A stretch of 64,000 nucleotides of DNA, taken from the NCBI RefSeq assembly GCF_900099775.1, contig NZ_FMTM01000009.1, positions 62,001 to 126,000 on the forward strand, given 5' to 3'. The stretch is from Rhizobium mongolense subsp. loessense (GTDB taxonomy: Bacteria > Pseudomonadota > Alphaproteobacteria > Rhizobiales > Rhizobiaceae). The number at the start of each line of letters is the position of its first letter. Within the stretch, counting starts at the first letter, position 1. The translations under genes and the position numbers were made by a program. Below, one piece after another: positions 58,483-64,000 of the stretch. The notes beneath the pieces were generated by a model. The model was not told the DNA's origin. It saw nothing but the letters and a program-made list of their open reading frames with translations, and made no database searches.

Positions 58483-59550
58483 ATGGCAGCTGTCGAGTTT
58501 GTCGATGTCAAGAAATCATTCGGGGCGTTCCCCGTCATCAAGGGTGTGAACATCGAGATTGCCGACGGAGAGTTCGTGATCCTGGTCGGGCCGTCCGGAT
58601 GCGGAAAATCCACGCTTTTGAGAATGCTCGCCGGACTCGAAAACATATCGGCCGGCGAAATCCGCATCGGCAGCCGCATCGTCAACGGGCTGGCGCCTGG
58701 AGAGCGCGACATCGCCATGGTCTTTCAGAACTATGCGCTTTATCCGCACATGACGGTTGCCCAGAACATGGCGTTTTCGCTGATGCTCAAACGTGCGCCG
58801 AAGGCGGACATGGATCAGCGCGTGAACAAGGCCGCCGGGATCCTGGGCCTCACCAAACTTCTCGACCGCTATCCACGCCAGCTTTCCGGCGGCCAGCGGC
58901 AGCGTGTCGCCATGGGCCGGGCGATCGTGCGCGATCCGCAGGTGTTCATCTTTGACGAACCGCTCTCCAACCTCGACGCCAAACTCCGCGTGGCCATGCG
59001 CGCCGAGATCAAGGAGCTCCACCAGCGCCTTAGCACCACGACCGTCTATGTCACCCACGATCAGATCGAGGCGATGACGATGGCCGACAAGATCGTCGTC
59101 ATGCATGACGGCGTCGTGGAACAGGTTGGCGCGCCGCTCGATCTCTACGACAATCCGGCGAACCTCTTTGTCGCAGGCTTCATCGGCTCGCCGGCGATGA
59201 ACATGTTCAAGGGCCGGCTCAATCCGGACAACGCCAACCAGTTCATTGCGTCGGACGGAACGGCCCTGCCGGTTGCAAATCCGCCTGCCGGGGCAAAGGG
59301 ACGCGATCTGATCTATGGGTTGCGCCCGGAATATATCGCGCTCGATGCCAATGGTCTGCCGGCTGAGATCGTCGTCATCGAGCCGACCGGCTACGAAACG
59401 CAGCTGATCGTGAGGTTCGGGGGCGCTGATGTCAGTTGTGTCTTCCGCGAACGCGTCAACGCGCGTCCCGGCGAGACGCTGCGCGTCTCGATCGACGCGT
59501 CGCATGTGCATCTCTTCGATGCCGGTAGCGGACAGAGGTTGAGTGCCTGA
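58483..59550 (+). CDS. CUT1-type ABC transporter ATPase (UgpC/MalK-like)
   Basis: The 355-residue ATPase has Walker A LVGPSGCGKSTLLRM near residue 33, the signature QLSGGQRQRVAMGRA near residue 134, Walker B VFIFDEPLSNLD near residue 154, the H-loop VYVTHDQIEAM near residue 188, and a C-terminal OB-fold regulatory domain (residues 240-355). Such subunits energise sugar and sugar-acid importers. The ATG at 58483 follows GGGAGGGACTTTT; the frame to 58432 is not supported. It lies 104 bp after the SDR gene, in the same operon as the binding protein and permeases. Confidence 0.9.
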   Translation: MAAVEFVDVKKSFGAFPVIKGVNIEIADGEFVILVGPSGCGKSTLLRMLAGLENISAGEIRIGSRIVNGLAPGERDIAMVFQNYALYPHMTVAQNMAFSLMLKRAPKADMDQRVNKAAGILGLTKLLDRYPRQLSGGQRQRVAMGRAIVRDPQVFIFDEPLSNLDAKLRVAMRAEIKELHQRLSTTTVYVTHDQIEAMTMADKIVVMHDGVVEQVGAPLDLYDNPANLFVAGFIGSPAMNMFKGRLNPDNANQFIASDGTALPVANPPAGAKGRDLIYGLRPEYIALDANGLPAEIVVIEPTGYETQLIVRFGGADVSCVFRERVNARPGETLRVSIDASHVHLFDAGSGQRLSA

Positions 59551-59678
59551 TAACGCTTCAGTGGAGGCCGGGAAGAAGAGGAGCCTTCCCTGCTCATCCG
59601 CCGATGCGATGACCGTCGTTCGCCACGCGGGAAGGTGAACGCCGGAGAATTCGCTCCCGCTTTTCAAGGAGGAGTATT

Positions 59679-60992
59679 ATGACAATCAAAAGACGTCATT
59701 TTCTTGCCGCGTCGGCGGCCGCGGCCGGTATCGCGGGCCTTTCGCCGTTCGGGATCCGACCGTCTTTCGCCCAGGCCGAGCCGAGCTACAAGCCGGAAGA
59801 AGGCGCAAGCCTCAGGCTTCTTCGCTGGACGCCCTTCGTCAAGGGAGACGAAGATGCCTGGCTTGCCAACACCAAGAAGTTCACCGAGGCGACCGGCGTC
59901 GAGGTTCGCGTCGACAAGGAAAGCTGGGAAGATATCCGTCCGAAGGCTGCCGTTGCCGCCAATGTCGGCTCCGGTCCGGACATGGTGATGTGCTGGTTCG
60001 ACGACGCCCATCAGTATCCCGACAAGCTCGTCGACCTGACCGAACTTGCGAACTATCTCGGCAACAAGTACGGCGGCTGGTATGACGGTGTCCGCGGCTA
60101 TGCAACCCGCGACGACAAGTTCATCGCTATGCCGCTCACGGCGATCGGCAATGCCGTCGTCTACCGCGACAGTCATGTGAAGGCGGCCGGCTTCAGCGAG
60201 TTCCCGAAGGATACGGCCGGCTTTCTTGAACTTTGCAAGGCAATGAAGGCCAAGGGCACGCCCGCCGGCTTCCCGCATGGCAAGGCGGTCGGCGACGGCA
60301 ACAATTATGCCCATTGGCTGCTTTGGAGTCATGGCGGCAAGATGGTGGACGAAAGCGGCAAGGTGACCATCAACAGCCCCGAAACGCTGGCTGCCATCAA
60401 CTATGCGAAGGAACTCTATGCAACCTTCATCCCGGGCACGGAAAGCTGGCAGGACATCAACAACAACCGGGCATTCCTCGCCGGGCAGGTCTCGCTGATC
60501 GCAAACGGCGTGTCGGTCTACTATGCGGCGAAAAAAGATCCAAAGCTTGCCGAAATCGCCGCAGACATGAGAACCACGAACTTCCCGATTGGTCCGGTCG
60601 GCAAGAGCGTCGAGCTGCACCAGACGAGCTCGCTGCTTCTCTTCAGCCATACCGAGTACCCGGAAGCCGCAAAAGCCTACATCAAGTTCATGATGGAAGC
60701 CGACCAGATGAATGCTTGGATCACAGGTTCCAGCGCCTATTGCTGCCAGCCGCTGAAGGCCTTTGCCGACAATCCCGTCTGGACGTCCGATCCGGTCCAT
60801 GCGCCCTACGCGCGTGCTTCGGAGACGCTGCGGCCGAACGGTTATGCAGGACCCCTGGGCTATGCTTCGGCAGGCACTATGGCCGACTACGTGCTCGTCG
60901 ACATGTTCGCCGTTGCTGTCACCGGCCAGATGACGCCGGAAGACGCAATGAAAGAAGCAGAGCGCCGGGCAAACCGCTACTACCGGGTTTAA
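59679..60992 (+). CDS. CUT1-type periplasmic solute-binding protein (Tat signal)
   Basis: The 437-residue family-1 binding protein has a Tat-type signal: KRRHFLAASAAAAGIAGL, ending RPSFAQAEP. The mature domain shows LRLLRWTPFVKGDEDAW, VAANVGSGPDMVMCWFDDAHQYP and YAKELYATFIPGTESWQDINNNRAFLAGQVSLIANG, as in sugar-binding proteins. A C-terminal PEDAMKEAERRAN helix is typical. The ATG at 59679 follows AAGGAGGAGTATT. It is the third gene of the transporter set and is followed by a perfect 11-bp hairpin. The ligand may be a sugar acid, by inference from the dehydrogenases. Confidence 0.88.
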   Translation: MTIKRRHFLAASAAAAGIAGLSPFGIRPSFAQAEPSYKPEEGASLRLLRWTPFVKGDEDAWLANTKKFTEATGVEVRVDKESWEDIRPKAAVAANVGSGPDMVMCWFDDAHQYPDKLVDLTELANYLGNKYGGWYDGVRGYATRDDKFIAMPLTAIGNAVVYRDSHVKAAGFSEFPKDTAGFLELCKAMKAKGTPAGFPHGKAVGDGNNYAHWLLWSHGGKMVDESGKVTINSPETLAAINYAKELYATFIPGTESWQDINNNRAFLAGQVSLIANGVSVYYAAKKDPKLAEIAADMRTTNFPIGPVGKSVELHQTSSLLLFSHTEYPEAAKAYIKFMMEADQMNAWITGSSAYCCQPLKAFADNPVWTSDPVHAPYARASETLRPNGYAGPLGYASAGTMADYVLVDMFAVAVTGQMTPEDAMKEAERRANRYYRV

Positions 60993-61008
60993 GCCCGCTT
61001 AAAGGTCT

Positions 61009-61034
61009 GCAGCATGCCGGCGACGGCATGCTGC
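61009..61034 (+). other. Hairpin between binding-protein and permease genes
   Basis: GCAGCATGCCG pairs perfectly with CGGCATGCTGC around a 4-base loop, with no T-run. Such stems after binding-protein genes commonly stabilise the upstream mRNA. Confidence 0.7.
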
Positions 61035-61058
61035 GATTGTCCATCAGGAGATAGAACC

Positions 61059-61994
61059 ATGTCGACCGTGACATCCGGGGATACGACGCGCGGCCGGGTC
61101 GCATCGCTCATGCAGAACAACAATATGCTCGGCTTCTTGTTCATGCTGCCGGCGGCCATCTTTCTCGTATGTTTCCTCACCTACCCGCTCGGACTGGGTG
61201 TCTGGCTCGGCTTCACCGACACCCGGATTGGTCGCGATGGTATCTTTATCGGCCTTGAGAACTATCAGTTCCTTGCCAGCGATTCCGTTTTCTGGCTCTC
61301 GGTCTTCAACACCCTGCTTTATACGTTCGTTGCCTCCGTCTTAAAATTCGTGCTTGGCCTCTGGCTGGCGCTGCTTCTCAATCAGCACCTGCCGTTCAAG
61401 TCTTTCTTCCGCGCTATCGTCTTGCTTCCATGGGTCGTTCCGACGGTGCTGTCGGGGCTGGCTTTCTGGTGGATCTACGATTCCCAGTTCTCGATCCTTT
61501 CCTGGTCGCTGATTGAGATGGGGCTGATTGATGGACCGATCAATTTTCTCGGCGATCCCACCAATGCGCGGATCTCGGTGATTATCGCCAATGTCTGGCG
61601 CGGCATACCGTTCGTTGCCATCTCGCTGCTCGCCGGCCTGCAGACCATTCCCGCCTCGCTGCAGGAAGCCGCCTCGCTCGACGGCGCAACCAGCTGGCAG
61701 CGGTTCCGCTATGTGACGCTGCCGATGCTGACGCCGATCATCGCCGTCGTGATGACGTTTTCGGTGCTTTTTACCTTCACCGATTTCCAACTGATCTACG
61801 TGCTGACCAAAGGCGGGCCGGTCAATGCAACGCACCTGATGGCGACGCTGTCCTTCCAGCGCGGCATTCCGGGCGGCCAATTGGGCGAGGGCGCTGCCAT
61901 TGCGGTCGCGATGATCCCCTTCCTGCTTGCCGCCATCATGTTCAGCTTCTTCGGTCTGCAGCGCCGCAAATGGCAGCAGGGCGGCCAGGATTAA
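61059..61994 (+). CDS. CUT1-type ABC permease, MalF-like
   Basis: The 311-residue permease has six predicted membrane helices and the coupling EAA loop near residue 210, ASLQEAASLDGATSWQRFRYVTLPML. The N-terminal 20 residues are hydrophilic and precede the first helix (LGFLFMLPAAIFLVCFLTYPL). The ATG at 61059 follows AGGAGATAGAACC; the upstream frame overlaps the hairpin. It lies 16 bp before the second permease and forms the membrane channel with it. Confidence 0.9.
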   Translation: MSTVTSGDTTRGRVASLMQNNNMLGFLFMLPAAIFLVCFLTYPLGLGVWLGFTDTRIGRDGIFIGLENYQFLASDSVFWLSVFNTLLYTFVASVLKFVLGLWLALLLNQHLPFKSFFRAIVLLPWVVPTVLSGLAFWWIYDSQFSILSWSLIEMGLIDGPINFLGDPTNARISVIIANVWRGIPFVAISLLAGLQTIPASLQEAASLDGATSWQRFRYVTLPMLTPIIAVVMTFSVLFTFTDFQLIYVLTKGGPVNATHLMATLSFQRGIPGGQLGEGAAIAVAMIPFLLAAIMFSFFGLQRRKWQQGGQD

Positions 61995-62010
61995 CGGTCG
62001 GGAGACAATC

Positions 62011-62904
62011 ATGAACGCCAACACGACCGAACAGGTTCTGACCGACAACGTCCAGGGGATGAGTTATCTCAACCGCCTGCCACGGCGCATCGTCATGCTC
62101 TATCTGCCGATGGCGGTCTTCGTCTTCGTGCTGCTCTTTCCGTTCTATTGGATGGCGATCACCGCCGTCAAACCGAACTCGCAGCTGACCGATTACAACA
62201 ACTACAGCCCGTTCTGGGTGGTCGAGCCGACGCTAGACCACATCAAATATCTGTTCCTTGAAACCTCATATCCGGGCTGGCTCTGGAACACCATGCTGGT
62301 TGCGGTCGGATCGACGGTGCTGTCGCTTGCAGCATCCGTTTTCGGCGCTTACGCAATCGAGCGCGTGCGCTTTACCGGATCGCGCCCGGTCGGGCTCCTT
62401 ATTTTTCTCGCCTATCTCGTGCCGCCATCGATCCTCTTCATCCCGCTGGCCTTCATCGTCTTCAAGCTCGGCATCTATGATTCCAGGCTGGCGCTGATCT
62501 TTACCTATCCGACCTTCCTGATCCCGTTCTGCACCTGGTTGCTGATGGGCTATTTCCGGTCGATCCCTTTCGAGCTCGAGGAAAGTGCCTTGGTCGACGG
62601 CGCCAACCGCTGGCAGATCCTCGTGAAGATCATCCTGCCGCTTGCCGTGCCCGGGTTGATATCGGCCGGCATTTTCGCCTTCACGCTCTCGTGGAACGAG
62701 TTCATCTATGCGCTCACATTCATTCAGTCCTCGGAAAACAAGACCATTCCCGTCGGTGTTTTGACCGAGCTGGTGCGCGGCGACGTGTTCGAATGGGGAT
62801 CGCTGATGGCCGGGGCCTTGTTCGGCTCGCTGCCCGTCGTGATCCTCTATTCGTTCTTCGTCGACTACTATGTCTCGTCGATGACCGGCGCGGTGAAGGA
62901 ATGA
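62011..62904 (+). CDS. CUT1-type ABC permease, MalG-like
   Basis: The 297-residue permease has six predicted membrane helices, starting with VMLYLPMAVFVFVLLFPFYWM. The EAA loop is at about residue 187, PFELEESALVDGANRWQILVKIILPLAVPG. The C-terminus ends in a short cytoplasmic tail. The ATG at 62011 follows GGGAGACAATC. It completes the four-part transporter (ATPase, binding protein, two permeases), and the SDR gene follows 37 bp downstream. Confidence 0.9.
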   Translation: MNANTTEQVLTDNVQGMSYLNRLPRRIVMLYLPMAVFVFVLLFPFYWMAITAVKPNSQLTDYNNYSPFWVVEPTLDHIKYLFLETSYPGWLWNTMLVAVGSTVLSLAASVFGAYAIERVRFTGSRPVGLLIFLAYLVPPSILFIPLAFIVFKLGIYDSRLALIFTYPTFLIPFCTWLLMGYFRSIPFELEESALVDGANRWQILVKIILPLAVPGLISAGIFAFTLSWNEFIYALTFIQSSENKTIPVGVLTELVRGDVFEWGSLMAGALFGSLPVVILYSFFVDYYVSSMTGAVKE

Positions 62905-62941
62905 CGAAATTTGACTGTCAGGGTTCGTGAGAGAGGGGCGG

Positions 62942-63688
62942 ATGAACAAAATTGATCTGGAAGGACAGCATGCGATCGTCACAGGGGGTGCACAGGGCAT
63001 TGGTTTTGCCATCGCCAGCCGTCTGATTGCCTCCGGTGCGGCGGTCACGCTTTGGGACATGGATGGGCCGTTGCTCAAAAAGGCGGAGGCTGCGCTTGGC
63101 GCAGGAACTCGCAGCGCCGTCGCCGATATCTCACGCTGGGACCAGGTCGAGGCTGCCTATGCCGCCACTACCGCCGATGGCCCACCGGTTTCGATCGTCG
63201 TTAATTCCGCCGGCATCGCCGGAGATGCAGCGCCGGTTGACACCTATGACATCGCCATGTGGACCAAAATCATCGACATCAATCTCACCGGCACCTTCTA
63301 TGTCAACCGCGCAGTGGTCCCGGATATGAAGGCGCGCAACTACGGCCGCATCGTCAATATCGCCTCGATCGCAGGCAAGGAGGGCAATCCGAACGCTGCA
63401 GCCTATTCCGCCTCGAAGGCAGGCGTCATCGGGCTTACCAAATCGCTGGGCAAGGAGCTTGCCGGCTACGACATCGCCGTCAATTGCATTACGCCGGCAA
63501 CCGCTCAGACGCGGATTCTGGAACAGCTGACGCCGGAGTTCATCGAATACATGCGCTCGCGCATCCCGCGCGGCCGCTTTTTGAAGGTCGAGGAGGCCGC
63601 GTCCATGGTCGCCTGGCTGGTGTCCAAGGAAAACAGCTTTACCACAGCCTCGACCTTCGACCTGTCGGGCGGGCGTGCCACCTATTGA
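62942..63688 (+). CDS. Short-chain dehydrogenase, last gene of the denD operon
   Basis: The 248-residue SDR has VTGGAQGIGFAIA near residue 13, NSAGIAG near residue 88, and the catalytic Ser and YxxxK as NIASIAGKEGNPNAAAYSASKAG near residue 140-160. WDMDG after beta2 has the Asp that favours NAD. Together with DenD and the other SDR, it gives the operon three oxidoreductases for one transported compound. The ATG at 62942 follows GAGAGGGGCGG. It is convergent with the LacI-type gene that ends 22 bp downstream. Confidence 0.82.
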   Translation: MNKIDLEGQHAIVTGGAQGIGFAIASRLIASGAAVTLWDMDGPLLKKAEAALGAGTRSAVADISRWDQVEAAYAATTADGPPVSIVVNSAGIAGDAAPVDTYDIAMWTKIIDINLTGTFYVNRAVVPDMKARNYGRIVNIASIAGKEGNPNAAAYSASKAGVIGLTKSLGKELAGYDIAVNCITPATAQTRILEQLTPEFIEYMRSRIPRGRFLKVEEAASMVAWLVSKENSFTTASTFDLSGGRATY

Positions 63689-63710
63689 AGAACATGGCGC
63701 GCTTCGCGCC

Positions 63711-64000
63711 TTAAGCGGTGGCGCCTGGAAAAATCTCGAAGCCTGTATCGACGATTGATTTCGTTTGCGGCCGTTCCGGCGTTTCGAAGGCCTTTTCCAC
63801 TGATGTGCGTCCAATCAAGAAGCGGTTGGAGCGCACCGTTGCAAGAGGCTGCGGCAGTTCGCGGCCAATATCCAGGCCATTGAAGCCAAAAATGGCAAGA
63901 TCGTCGGGCATGCGCACGCCGGCACCAAGGCAATGGAAGACACCTCCGACCGCCATGTCGTCGTTGGAATAGATGATCGCATCGAGCTTCACCGGTTCGG
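63711..64000 (-). CDS. LacI-family regulator (partial, N-terminus outside window)
   Basis: Only the C-terminal ~95 residues are in the window: LDAIIYSNDDMAVGGVFHCLG, LAIFGFNGLDIGRELPQPLATVRSNRF and a C-terminal tail ending FEIFPGATA. This is the end of a GntR/IdnR-like LacI effector domain (gluconate repressor type), with the YSNDDMA and FGFNGLDIG motifs of the family. The DNA-binding domain lies beyond position 64000. It is convergent to the denD operon and could regulate a gluconate-type locus further right. Confidence 0.8.
   Translation of the reverse strand, partial: EPVKLDAIIYSNDDMAVGGVFHCLGAGVRMPDDLAIFGFNGLDIGRELPQPLATVRSNRFLIGRTSVEKAFETPERPQTKSIVDTGFEIFPGATA

Noticed and set aside
1..64000. 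CRISPR arrays, tRNA/rRNA genes, complete IS elements or prophage genes
   Set aside because: No repeat-spacer array, cloverleaf-type gene, transposase or phage gene was seen when reading both strands.

Overview
The window looks like part of a large replicon (chromid or megaplasmid) of an alphaproteobacterium in the Rhizobiaceae, close to Sinorhizobium/Ensifer or Rhizobium. Evidence: GC-rich coding sequence with densely overlapping operons, the red-type gene order cbbR|cbbFPTALSXE (from memory the order on S. meliloti pSymB), a rhizobial MctSR-MctP set, several solute ABC operons, and two sites matching the alphaproteobacterial general stress sigma factor RpoE2/EcfG. No rRNA, tRNA, CRISPR array, complete insertion sequence or prophage gene was seen.

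Positions 1-31047 form a nearly continuous island for autotrophic growth on methanol. XoxF (lanthanide-type methanol dehydrogenase) with XoxG and XoxJ oxidises methanol, and PqqABCDE makes its cofactor. Fae, MtdB and Mch carry formaldehyde through the tetrahydromethanopterin (H4MPT) route, FhcBADC releases formate, and RFAP synthase, two ATP-grasp enzymes, a CitG-like protein and a pterin-dehydratase-like protein probably make or maintain the C1 cofactors. The cbb operon would fix the CO2 formed from formate; no formate dehydrogenase is in the window. A c-type cytochrome lies convergent to the cbb operon. Between 21.2 and 24.2 kb is a gene-poor stretch of small ORFs, one of which (23434-23784) encodes a secreted Cys-containing protein divergent from xoxF.

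Positions 31.1-45.1 kb are accessory: a glycosyltransferase, a response-regulator remnant, mctS-mctR with a DUF3311 protein and the monocarboxylate permease MctP, a GntR regulator, a simple-sugar ABC transporter split over two divergent transcripts with an NAD-dependent epimerase, a Ser/Thr-phosphatase-like enzyme, and an HtrA/PDZ protein that has lost its catalytic triad.

Positions 45.2-53.4 kb hold a LacI-controlled locus with ribose-type ABC genes followed by phosphotriesterase-like, COG5426-like, PfkB kinase (reverse strand), BtpA and TenA-like genes. I cannot match this set to a known pathway, and it is the best candidate here for an undescribed catabolic system. Positions 53.9-55.6 kb hold three small stress-type genes (PEBP, DUF2267, CBS), two of them behind RpoE2-like promoters. 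Positions 55.8-63.7 kb hold a GntR-controlled operon with a DenD-like erythronate dehydrogenase, two short-chain dehydrogenases and a complete CUT1-type ABC transporter. A truncated LacI-type regulator ends the window.
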